Notes under the pieces: model-generated
Database searches by the model: none
What the model was told of the DNA's origin: nothing
The model's input: the letters and a program-made list of their open reading frames with translations, nothing else
Shown here: positions 44,556 through 55,401 of the stretch, piece by piece
Numbering within the stretch: the first letter of the stretch is position 1
How the letters are laid out: each line of letters begins with the position of its first letter
Translations under genes and position numbers: made by a program
DNA from: Naegleria lovaniensis
Lineage: Eukaryota; Heterolobosea; Eutetramitea; Acrasida; Naegleriidae
Direction of reading: 5' to 3'
Assembly: GCF_003324165.1 (NCBI RefSeq)
Contig: NW_025407836.1
Coordinates: forward strand, 372,001 to 436,000
Length of the DNA: 64,000 bases

Positions 44556-47474
44556 ATGCCATCCTCCCCACAAAGTCCCACCCGAAGTGAAGATGGAAGT
44601 GATGACGATGACCTTCCTCAACAACAACAACAAACATCACCACCGCTCGCTACACGTAAACCAAAAACTCCTCCAATTGCCATCCATTCCAGCGCAGTAT
44701 CTTCTTCATCCGCTGCTGGTAGTTTGAAGCCTTCTTCATTAAAACATCACTCGCCAACGCCTTCTTCTCAGAAAAAGACAGTGACTTTCACTCCGATAGA
44801 GTCCAGTATTCTTACAAAGAACTTGAAGGACCAAGAGAATAAGAAAACATCAATTACAACGAGTTCTGTAATGGTGGATATTGAGGATGATCCTCCATCC
44901 ACTAAATATTACCAAATTGGTGATGACGATGACGACAATACCATCAAAGTACAAACAACTCCAACATCAGCAACACAAAATACAGCACAACCCATTACTA
45001 CTCCACGAAGTACCAAATCATCGTCCAAGAAAAACAAGAAGCCAATAGTATTTAATCACACAGTTTTGACATGGTTCAGAACACAGCGACAGTCATTGAA
45101 ACAGAGAAGAGCAAATGCAACACCAGAGGATATGTTGTCGACAGGTCCTTTAACCAAGTTTTGGAAATATGGAAAGTATGTTTTGTGAAGTTTCTAATTT
45201 GTGTTGATGAGCATGAAAATAATTTTTTCTTAGAATTCCTTGGAAAATGATGATACAAATTGCATTGGTGATACTAATGACAGTTCAAGTTGTACTACTT
45301 TCACAACACAGAAATTACTTTTTCATTTCTTCTGATGCTTCCTTTGCAACACAATTTTTAAAAGATGGATTTGAAAATTATGAGCAAAGTCTCTACGGTT
45401 TTTATACTTCGTATTTTTATAACGCACAAGAAGTAGTGGACGATATTTCAAAAACAGTTTCAACTGTATGTGTATTTCCATTTGTGTTTTGGATTTCAAG
45501 ACTAATATTTATTTAGTATTACTCTTTTCCGCAAAAGAACGTCGATATTTGGGTTTTTCCAAGAGATATTCGTCAACGAGATTTAATCAAACCTATTCGA
45601 ATTGATATCCAATTGTTCAAAGACAATCCAAGACTGTTTGGTACTGGTGACTATGGAAGAGAGCCATTCGTAGTTGGTATGTAAACAATTATATCAGTTC
45701 AATTTTGGTGAATATAGAGTTTAAAGAGAGTGATATTCTCACAAAACGAGATCCTTTGGGGGTTGTGTTGAAGTCCTACCTTTCAAATTCGACAAGAGAC
45801 TTCTTTGATAGATTACATGAATTGACACTCACCATCAACCTTGTGGGTCTTGATCGAAGCAATTTTGCTGTAAATAATTATGCTGAATGTGTTTTTTGGA
45901 CATTGAAAAAGATTTATAAAAACGGAGAAGGAGGAAGGGTAAGTGATGCTGTGTGATTTAATGTGATTCCATAACCTAGTCCATTAGTTGATGGCTCAAT
46001 TACGACGTACTTATGACGTGTGTCGAACTACTGATCGAGGTATGTATTTCTTTTTGTCTATCCTTAATATAATTTAATCATTATTATAGCTCTCTACATG
46101 GAGTATTTCAAGCCTGCAATTTGGATGTCCATGCTTATATTTATGTTCAGCATGGTAGCTTTGGTGTTAGATATCAAGGCTATATTTGCAAGAATTAGAC
46201 TATTTAAAAAAATTCGAGATTTAGAAGTTAAAAAACAAGGCACCAAAAAGTATGTTTCTTTTAAATTTAATTTTACGTAACACTTGTTAATAGTGAATAC
46301 AGCCAAAGTGGTAATGCCATAAAAAGATTCTTCCAAAAAATTGTTCATTACCGCATTAGCAATCTGTCACTCTCAGATATTCCAAAGATATTGTCGTATT
46401 GGGTAATATTTTCTATTACCCAACATTGTATTAACATTTTAACGTTTATTCTTCAACTTGCAATTCCCGGAAAAACAATTGAAGTTTCCTTTTTTGTTGG
46501 GCTTGGTGCTTTGCTTACATGGTCTTCCACCCTCAGATTCTTTCAATTTTCTCCCAATTTTTATATGTTCAGTAAGGCTTTTGAACGAGGTTTACCTCAA
46601 GTGATCAGATTTATTATCACCACTCTACCTTTGTACTTTGGTTTTGCATTGGTAAGTAGTTGTATTTAGCAGAACACAACCAGTATTAATATTCACACCA
46701 AATAATCAGCTTGGAACAATAATGGTATGTAATTTAGTGCATGTACATTGTTGTCACCTATTTTCGACTTATTTACGATAGTTTGGAGAGTACTCAAAGT
46801 ATTTCTTTGACGTTAATGAGGCTATGGTCACCCTATTTTCCTTAATTTTCCAGGACAACATGAGAGACACTTTTGACAGCGTATTTGGATATCAAGGCTT
46901 CACAGCATTCTTTTCAAGGTTGTATATTTACATCTACACAACAATATTTATTTGTGTGATTGCCAACGTGTTTACGAGTATCATGGAAGACGCATTCTTC
47001 TCTCTCAAGGAAAATCAGGAAAATCTTGAAGCACAAGTTAACAAGAACACCAACGACGATGAAACATCGTCAACCTCGAGCGGCGAATCTGATGTTTCCA
47101 TTATTAATGTTTCCATTAATGATTTGTCTGAGGATGCAGAGGATGCTTATCTACAGCAAGTCATCAACAAGGAAGAAGAGAAGGAACAAAAAATTCTAAG
47201 CACTAAGGAGCAATATTTCCCACAAGATGATTACGCCTCCTTGAAGTACATTTTGGAGGAGGAATCCATCAAGGATAATGTCGAGCGTATTGTGACCATT
47301 GTCAAAGCATTATGTAAGAATAAGAGTTTATCAGAAGAGGAGGAACAATTATTGAAGGCCATCGAAAACAAGGCTGCCTCAATATATTCCAAGTCTAACA
47401 TTGTTCCTGGCTTAGATGTGGATCAAGAAGAGTTACAAGAACATTCTGATTTATTGAAAACAAAAGAAGATTAA
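44556..47474 (+). CDS. MCOLN: Mucolipin (TRPML)-like cation channel, nine exons
   Basis: Exons: 44556-45175, 45234-45465, 45517-45676, 45718-45938, 45988-46039, 46090-46249, 46294-46651, 46710-46724 (15 nt), 46782-47474; 836 residues, in frame throughout. A 200-residue low-complexity cytosolic N-terminus leads to '[20 protein letters not shown]' (TM1, as mucolipin 'KPPWKLMLQ'). A lumenal domain follows, then TM2-TM6; '[15 protein letters not shown]' is the S4-S5 region. The pore reads '[10 protein letters not shown]' where mucolipins have LFSLINGDDM, so the filter is FQDN rather than NGDD. An acidic C-terminal tail ends the protein. Mucolipins release calcium, iron or zinc from endolysosomes. 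Ion selectivity may be altered here. Confidence 0.85.
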
Positions 47475-47623
47475 CTAACACCCAAGGACCTTGTTTGATT
47501 CATGTCTCTCACCATCTGCTGGTTAATAAAGTAAATGGATTGAACGATTCTCCGTTTAATGGATTGCGGACGAAGGACACTAAAAATACAAGCGGCGCAG
47601 TTGTTTTAATTCAATCAAAAAAA

Positions 47624-50524
47624 ATGTTTGCTCATCAAAGCCTCGGATCAATGATGAGTTCGTTCATGAGGAGTCCCCGAACATCATCTTTGCTTAGTGG
47701 AAATTCATGGGCACAAATAATGGAAACAATGTTGGAGAGAACCGGAATGATGAGTAATGGAGTATTCAATTTGAGACCATCATCACTGAAGAATATGTTG
47801 TCTGTTTTGCATCGTTTTGCTCCGCTTCAACAAGAGAGCATGTCCTTTTCATCATTGCCAGCTCAATCGTTTGCATTGAACGAAAAAGATAGTAGATATC
47901 CAATTCCGAGAAAAACCGAAAGGAAACTATTTTCAAAGAAGAATATTAGTTTGATAATCACGGATATGGTTACTAAAAGACATTATTCATCACCAAAGGG
48001 CTTTGGTAACTTTAAGCGAAGGGACCAAAAAGAAGAAGAGGAAGAATCCAAATCAAAAGAAGAAGAAGTAGCCAAACCCGAAGTCAAAGAAGTGAAGCCT
48101 TCAGCAACGGAAACCAATACTAGTTCTGAGAAGTCTGACAAGAAGGAAGTAAAGAAAGCAAAAAAGAAAGATGAATCTCCAAAAGAAGAAAAAGAAGAAA
48201 AGAAATCGCAAAAGATTGACATTACTGTTCCGCATTTAGGAGATAATGTTGAAAGCGCTTTCATTTCGAAATGGTTCAAGTATCCTGACGATGAAGTCTA
48301 CGAAGGAGAAGTAATCTGTGAAGTTGAGGTCAAGTATTCCGATGAAGAAACACCACAAAGAATCAATATTAGAGCGGCTGAAAAGGGTAAAATTGTGTCG
48401 CATGATGTGAAAAAAGGTGAAACCATTCACTCAACCATGAAACTCGGAACAATTAAGGTAAAGGAAGAAAAGAAACAGGAAGAAGTACAGAAACAAGCTG
48501 AGGAAAAGCCACAAGAAAAATCAAGCCTCCTGGACTACATGTTTTATGGAATGTTGTTTATTACGGCTGTCATGATTGCTGGTGCTTATCAACAATTACA
48601 ACAAGGCACAGGTTATACGGCATCATTTGACGACTTTAGTAAGGACCTTCGAAATAATAATGTCCGTAAAATCACTATTCATGAACGCGCTACAACCATT
48701 CACTCGAAGGAGGGAAGAGAATACAGTATTGGATTTGGAGGAGACAGCTTTGAAAGAAGATATTACGACCTTCTTGAGGAGTTCAAGCAGCACGGAGTTG
48801 CTGTCTCTGGAGTTGATATCTACTACTCTGGCAAGGAGCAAAAGAACTTTGCTTCTACCATTCAGGCCGCTATTCATTTACTTATCATTGGTAGCTTGTT
48901 ATATTATGCTTACAAACGACTGCCAGGTAGAGGAGGCGCAGGATTAGGAGCTATGGACCCAACCAATATGTTCACCAAATCCTTCAAGGCAACTACGCAA
49001 CATGCTGTTAAATTTAAAGATGTTGCTGGACTCGATGAAGCAAAGCGAGAAATTACTGAATTTGTTGACTTTTTAAAGAATCCAAAGAAGTTTAGAGATA
49101 TTGGTGCTCGAATTCCAAAGGGTGCCTTGTTGGTTGGTCCACCAGGTACTGGTAAGGTAAGTTTCAAATGAGACATATTGTGTGAATTTAACCATTGTTT
49201 GCACGTATGTTGCAAATATTTGAAATATTAGACTCTATTGGCAAAAGCTGTTGCAGGAGAAGCTGGTGTTCCGTTCTACAGTATTTCAGGATCTGAATTC
49301 GTAGAAATGGTGGTCGGTGTCGGTCCTGCAAGAGTTCGTAAATTGTTCAAAGAAGCTAAGGAAAATGCTCCATCCATTATTTTCATCGACGAAATTGATG
49401 CTGTTGGTAGACAAAGAGGAACCGGAAAGTTTATGGGTAGAAATGATGAACGAGAAAACACACTGAACCAATTGCTTGTCGAAATGGATGGTTTTACTCC
49501 AGCAACTGGTGTCGTTGTTTTGGCAGCAACAAACAGATCAGAAATATTGGATAAAGCCCTCACTAGACCTGGTCGTTTCGATAGATCTATTGATGTCAAT
49601 ACTGCAGATATTAAGGGAAGAGAGGAAATTTTTAAAGTTCACATGAAAGGAATTGTTTTGGCTAAACCTGCCGAAGAGTATGCCACACGTCTTGCCACTC
49701 TTACTCCTGGATTTTCTGGAGCTGATATTGCCAACGTATGCAATGAAGCAGCCCTTATTGCCTCAAGAGAAGGTGCTGATCATGTAACCATGCGTCACTT
49801 TGAACAAGCTATCGATAAGGTTATTGGTGGATTGGAAAAGAAGAACAAGGTTCTTTCTCCAGAGGAAAGAAACATTGTAGCTCACCATGAAGCTGGCCAT
49901 GCAGTTGCTGGATGGTTTTTGGAGCACAGTGATCCACTCCTCAAGGTCTCTATTGTACCTAGAGGTTCAGGAGCACTGGGTTATGCTCAATACTTGCCTA
50001 GCGAAAGATATATTACAACTAGAGAACAATTATTTGACTTTATGTGTCTTGCTCTTGGAGGTAGAGCAGCAGAAAAAATCATTTTCGGTCACTTGTCGAC
50101 AGGTGCTCAAAACGATCTGCAAAAGGTTACAGAAATTGCTCAATCCATGATCACCAAGTATGGTATGAGTGAAGCTATTGGACATGTATCCTTCCCAGAC
50201 ACCAACGATGGATTCCAAGCAGAAAAGCCTTATAGCGCTACCACGGCAAGAGCTATTGACAAGGAAGTTAAAAAGATGGTGGTAGACGCATATAACAGAA
50301 CTGAGCAACTTTTGCTTAAACACAAAGAAGGAATGATCGCAATTGCTAAATTACTGCTCGATAGAGAAAAAATTGATGCTCAAGACATGGTTGATGTGCT
50401 TGGAAGACGACCTTTCGAAAGTGATGCACAATTCGAAGCATATCTGCGAACAAAGGACTTCCAACAGAAGGAAGAAAAAGAGGAGCAAGAAGCAAAGAAA
50501 AAGAGTGAAGAAAATAAGCAATAA
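47624..50524 (+). CDS. AFG3L: Mitochondrial m-AAA (FtsH/AFG3L) protease with inserted lipoyl-like domain
   Basis: Exons 47624-49156 and 49232-50524; 941 residues; ATG after an A-run. A presequence-like N-terminus and a K/E-rich stretch (about 127-195) precede a lipoyl/biotinyl-like domain (about 197-277: '[20 protein letters not shown]', '[15 protein letters not shown]', '[19 protein letters not shown]'). Then come TM1 (about 300-322), the intermembrane FtsH-ext domain, TM2 (about 413-430), the AAA module (GPPGTGKT across the splice site, '[13 protein letters not shown]', 'RPGRFDR') and the zinc site HEAGH (about 729-733). Closest to AFG3L2-type proteases, which do inner-membrane quality control. 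The usual DK lipoylation motif is not intact; a lysine sits one residue away (EVEVKYSD). Confidence 0.92.
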
Positions 50525-50598
50525 TGAGGTTAATTTTTGGAAATTTGATGAAATAATTTAATAATACACTACGAATACTTTCATTTTACAAGGAATCC

Positions 50599-52038
50599 TT
50601 ATTTCAAAAATAGGCAAATTAACACTCCAATGACAAATAACGCTACAATATTCTTATTTACAATTGAGAGCCCATTCTCAAAAGTGACTGGTGTTTCTTG
50701 GGCTGCTACCACGGTTTCATCTGATGATGGAAACGTAATTCGATACTCCTCATTGGTGTGAATGGGTAGATATGTGGAAAGAAGCGTTGCATTTCCTCGT
50801 GGATATCGTTCGTCTTGGAATTCGATTTTAATATCAGAGCCAAAAAAGTCTGTAATGGGCACTGTGTCTAGATTTCTTGGATAGAGATCGTACCGCATAT
50901 TTGGAGTCGAATGTAGTGCTTCAGCAGTATATGAGTTAAACTGTGGAAAATAATTTTAGTCCAAATAGAATTCCTCAAAGAACAATTTCAACTTACCCAA
51001 TTTCTCACAGATGGAGAGTAGTGTCTAAAATCACGATTTTCAAAGAACTCTAAAGAAGAATACGTAAATCTGTCAATCACAGCAACTCCAATATCCAAAT
51101 CAGAATGGTGCTATACGCATTGAAAAAATCATGAATAACAACACTGTGATCCAATTCTCAAATATTAACTTAGTACATACAGAATATGAATTTTCCCCAC
51201 GTTTGCTACTTCCTACTGCAATCACATTTGGTGTATATAACTTGTCAAATAAAGATCCAGCTTGACATGTATCCACAATCATGAGCATTTCTCTAAATCT
51301 TCTTCTTTCAGCCATTTGATGGATCACGTCAGCAATATCTGCACTATTAATTTCTTCTTGATCTTGAAATTTGAAAAATTCATCACCTCCATGTCCAGTC
51401 ATAAATAACAGTACATTACTATGTTCATCACTCATCAAACGTTTACTGGTAGGAACGGCATCATGATGTCTTCCTGTAAGTACTCTAAAGAAATTTTCAA
51501 CAGTGACTTCATATCCTCTATAATCCACTTCCACATTTTCTCCATATAAATTTTTCTGTCTATTCTTATTGTTGAATACTTCTCCAGGAAATCTATTTCT
51601 AGGATTACATGCTACATCATCGGCCAACATTAATAATATTTGAGAATCGGGAATACCTAAATTCTTAACGATATGATAAATAGAAAGAGTATTTGCAACA
51701 TGTCTGTAATTGAACCAAAATCTACTTGTATCAATCAGTACCACCCAATTATTGGAATGTTTTTGAGTAGATGAAGAATGAGTATCGGAAAAGAATTTTT
51801 CTACAAGTGCTTGTAATTGGTGAGTATTTGTTAATGATGGATCCGATGATGATGAAATTATGGTAGATTTTGGATTGGATGGTTGTGCTCTCACAATTGA
51901 AATTATTATTATGATTGTCAAAATTAAAATCATAAAACTAGTGGTTCTTCTATGATCGGAAGAAGTAAAAGCTTTGGATCGGTGTGGACCAATGATCCGA
52001 AATATATCCTTTACACGGTGGTGTGAGGATTGAGTCAT
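50599..52038 (-). CDS. PIGK: GPI transamidase catalytic subunit GPI8/PIGK
   Basis: Attaches GPI anchors to proteins in the ER lumen. Exons 51181-52038, 50997-51110 and 50599-50940; introns 70 and 56 nt; 437 residues. ATG after an eight-A run. Signal segment '[18 protein letters not shown]' (about 32-50). C13-peptidase motifs: '[19 protein letters not shown]', '[15 protein letters not shown]' (His about 215) and '[14 protein letters not shown]' (nucleophile Cys about 260). '[25 protein letters not shown]' and '[13 protein letters not shown]' are GPI8-specific. C-terminal anchor '[19 protein letters not shown]'. Longer than human PIGK (395) mainly at the N-terminus. Confidence 0.94.
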
Positions 52039-52104
52039 TTTTTTTAATTCACTCTTGCTCTTACATAAGAGAATCATCAAATCACTGGTGTCATGGTTCT
52101 AGAA

Positions 52105-53590
52105 TCAACGATTAATGACTTGAACATTGTCAAATTGATCCAAGGATTTCAAAAGTTCAGCTCGTGTGATTTCTAGCTCACAACAAATGGCATCCATTGA
52201 GTATTTTCCATTCAGATAGGGTCGTAATACATCCATGTTGATGACTTGGATGGGTTGAGAAGATCTTCTTGGTCTAGTAATGACTGTAAATGTTGTTGAG
52301 GATGAGGGAGACAGGCTGTGTGACAAGTGATCATGTTCTAACTGCTCGTTGTCCATTTCTGCTTGCACTAACTGTCTTTCCTCTTTCATTAGTATAGGAT
52401 ACTCATGAACACGAGTGAGAAATCCTTTGATCAAGCCAAAGGTAATGAGGCATCTTTGTAAATGTGCCAGTGAGCATATGTTAAATGATGATACTTACTT
52501 GGGATTGATATATTGACAAATATGGTGATACTTCTCGAGAATGTCTTGAACTCTAACACCTGGTTTGAATTTACAGTATAGTTGAAGGATGTTGTGTAAA
52601 ATTTGTGAAGACTCAAACGGTATTGATGACTTCTCTAATCCTGAGCAACAATAATGGAAAAGCTCTTCTTGAAGTTCATGGCTAGAAAGTAATTGACTGA
52701 ATATTTTGGTATTTCTAATGGCATACATGTTGCTGTACTGGAAAATATCTACTATTTTGATACATCCAAAGTAACTAGTAATATTAAAATTATTTTTCAA
52801 ATTAAAACAAATTCTCATATTTTGCAAACAATTGAGTTGCTATAAATGAAACACTTACAGTAAGTGCTGTAAGCTCTTTTTCACAATTTCTATATGCACA
52901 TTGCTTTGGATTGCAATTTGTTTCACAAACGATACTCCATTGATATAGGGCACAATTTGTGATAAAGTCATATCCCATGAATCTGATTGTTGGGCAAGTA
53001 ATTGTTGAATATTTCTGATTGGCATCGGTACATCATGTGCATGCACAGCCTCTGGCTTTTTCAGTAAAGGTATTAATTTCAAATGAATAGAATGAGCTGT
53101 ATCAATAATGATCGATGTTTCTTGTCTCGTAGTTAAATCAGTATAGATCTGTTCGAGAATATTTTGTAGTTTTGTTTGGAGCTCAATTTAAATAAGTATT
53201 CAGATTCCAGCTAATAATTGTCGTACAACAATTCTCTTCTGAATCATCACCTACCTCCAAATTCCGTAAATAATACGACATTTTAGATGCAATAGATTTA
53301 AAACATTCCGGTGGAAATTCTCTTTTTAATTTTGTGCTATCCAAAACGAAAACTAAATTAAATAATAATGCATTTCTTTCATATTTAGAGCCTTCAATGC
53401 ATTGAGGCACTCCGATAAATATTAACTGCTCGTGTTTAAACGATACAATTTTCCCACATAATTTAGTTTTTGTAATTACAAATTCCGAGTATGTTTCAAA
53501 CAATTCATTAGAAATTCTCATTTTGGGGTATTGATACATGATCATAGAGCCCTTGAGATTATCAAATTCGCAATAAAGCAGTGCTTCCAT
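52105..53590 (-). CDS. NPRL2: NPRL2-like subunit of GATOR1
   Basis: GATOR1 restrains TORC1 when amino acids are scarce. Exons 53255-53590, 52859-53181, 52499-52774 and 52105-52453; introns 73, 84 and 45 nt; 427 residues, in frame. ATG ending at 53590 after GATGAAAAA. Matching blocks: 'MEALLYCEFDNLKGSMIMYQYP', 'ISNELFETYSEFVITKTKLCGK', 'KYERNALLFNLVFV', 'WDMTLSQIVPYINGVSFVKQIA', 'LLYFGCIKIVDIFQYSNMYA', 'LYCKFKPGVRVQDIL', 'FGLIKGFLTRVHEYP' and 'YSMDAICCELEITRAEL'. Each has a counterpart in human NPRL2 in the same order. It shares a 36-bp divergent spacer with SNAPC3. Confidence 0.92.
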
Positions 53591-53626
53591 TTTTTCATCA
53601 CGCTTGACTTCATCATTACACAAAAA
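53591..53626. promoter_or_regulatory. 36-bp divergent spacer between NPRL2 and SNAPC3
   Basis: Start codons lie at 53590 (minus) and 53627 (plus). Each is preceded by an A-run on its own strand (T-run 53591-53595 and A-run 53622-53626). Any shared core promoter must fit here or extend into coding DNA. Confidence 0.6.
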
Positions 53627-55072
53627 ATGAGTCAACTTGCATCATCCACAGATCCGCCACCATCAAATACCAACAAGACAAAATCAAAAAGAGGAAGGCC
53701 TCCGAAATCAGCCCAAAAATCAAATATTGTTCCCTCGGCCCCACTGCATAATGTATTAGAATTTAAACAGTCCTTCTCACAACTGTTAAGAAAGGAGGCC
53801 GAATTATTGGAAACCCGACCACCATCGTTGCTTGATACAGGGTTATTATCTATCACTGATTTAGAAAATACTTTGAATAATGATCTGCAAGAAGACATGG
53901 AGGATGAGGAAATGGAGGATAGCCAACAGCATCATGATGACACAAGTCATCTCACGGAAGTAGGAGCCGAAAGTCTGAATGAAATTTTCGAAAATGCAGC
54001 TGTACAAAGGCCACAATCAAAATTACCTCATCCAAGAACTCAAACTCTTCGAGATTTACTGCTGAGTAAGGATTTATCAATTAAAACACCAGAAGAAATC
54101 ATTGAAGACGCAATCAGAAAAGAATTGAAAAGAACGAAAGGAATGGAGGATACAATCAACATGGAAGTACCTAATGATGTCAGGAAAGTGCTGGATGTTT
54201 CTAGGATACCAAAACTATCTACCATTATTGAAGAAATGGGAGAAAGTAATGAAAGTGAGCGTCAACAAATCGTATTTAGTTTTAATGATGAAGCGAAAAT
54301 TGAAAATGCAATGTATCTACCGAAACGTGTAGACAATTTTATTGCTCCCACTGAAGAGGCTAATTATTTTGGAAAACAATACAAAACAAAAAACGAAAGA
54401 CCGGCAAGCGACGAGGCTTTATTGCATGTTGCTATTTATCATCCAGTCCGAAACACTAAAGTTAAAGAATTTATTGTGCTAGGAAGCCAAAAACTTACCG
54501 AGCTTAGAGATTGTATAGATTGTTCTACAGATGCAGCGTTGCTGAGTCACGTGTCCTTGTATACTAATTCTGGCTACTTTTTCATTGAAAATATATTTTA
54601 CAATGACATGCGACATGAGAACAATATTGACTACAGCGAGAATATCATTACATGGCTGAAATCTTTTGACAACTTGGAAGGATCCAATTCAAACAAAACT
54701 AGTTATTCATCTAGACGAATGGAGGATGTTTGTTTTTATGATTTATCCATTCGATTGAATGAGCCATATATTTATTGTCATAATGGTAATTGTATGCATT
54801 ATATTGTCTTTACAGAAATGAGATTAATCAACGAGAAGGAAGATGTAATGAATATTCATGCATATCCAATACGATCATTTCAAGCAAAACCTAAACGACG
54901 AAAATGTGGAGTATGCGAAATCTATCAAGCCAAGTACATTACATACAAAGACAAGCACACTTCAGACGATCCTTCCTTCTTTTGCGACTCGTGTTACAGA
55001 CAATTTCACTATGACCACACTGGTCATTTGCTTTATGGAGACTATGAAGTGTTTGAATATAGATGTGACTAA
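53627..55072 (+). CDS. SNAPC3: SNAPC3 (SNAP50)-like snRNA-promoter factor subunit
   Basis: SNAPc binds the proximal sequence element of snRNA genes transcribed by Pol II and Pol III. ATG 53627 after an A-run; 481 residues, one exon. An AT-hook-like 'KRGRPPKSAQ' (about residue 22) is near the N-terminus. The C-terminal half matches SNAPC3: 'EFIVLGSQKLTELRDCIDC', 'YFFIENIFYNDMRHE', 'RRMEDVCFYDLSIRL', 'PYIYCHNGNCMHYIVFTEMRL', 'RKCGVCEIYQAKYIT' and 'FFCDSCYRQFHYD'. The paired cysteines and histidines form the family's zinc sites. Human SNAPC3 has 411 residues. The middle (about 80-250) is acidic and less conserved. Confidence 0.92.
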   Translation: MSQLASSTDPPPSNTNKTKSKRGRPPKSAQKSNIVPSAPLHNVLEFKQSFSQLLRKEAELLETRPPSLLDTGLLSITDLENTLNNDLQEDMEDEEMEDSQQHHDDTSHLTEVGAESLNEIFENAAVQRPQSKLPHPRTQTLRDLLLSKDLSIKTPEEIIEDAIRKELKRTKGMEDTINMEVPNDVRKVLDVSRIPKLSTIIEEMGESNESERQQIVFSFNDEAKIENAMYLPKRVDNFIAPTEEANYFGKQYKTKNERPASDEALLHVAIYHPVRNTKVKEFIVLGSQKLTELRDCIDCSTDAALLSHVSLYTNSGYFFIENIFYNDMRHENNIDYSENIITWLKSFDNLEGSNSNKTSYSSRRMEDVCFYDLSIRLNEPYIYCHNGNCMHYIVFTEMRLINEKEDVMNIHAYPIRSFQAKPKRRKCGVCEIYQAKYITYKDKHTSDDPSFFCDSCYRQFHYDHTGHLLYGDYEVFEYRCD

Positions 55073-55401
55073 TTGTATGTATTTATGTTCAACTTTTTAT
55101 TCTTTACCCTTAGTAACCACTCGTATTATCTCTCATCGATCGTAACTCTCAACACATATGGACTGTCTTAGTTTGTCATTTCAAAATCCATTTCAATGAA
55201 AAGAACCTCTCTCAGTATGCCACTCGAACCTCTCTCTTGTAAATTTGAGAATGATTTCTTTCAGAAAAACGTTACGACTTCGTTCGGTTGGGTCAGCTCT
55301 GACCCGATTTGGTAACATCTAGGCGTTATTCAAACATTTGAAAAAAAAGTTTCGACATCAACACGAAAGAATATCGATACGTTAGATTCGCGACTAGGAA
55401 G
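55073..55401. other. 329-bp intergenic stretch with a 16-bp inverted repeat
   Basis: Lies upstream of the tubulin gene. It holds GGGTCAGCTCTGACCC at 55290-55305 (7-bp arms, 2-bp centre), about 95 bp before the ATG, a possible operator or short hairpin. Otherwise AT-rich with no ORF or RNA gene I can support. Confidence 0.4.
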
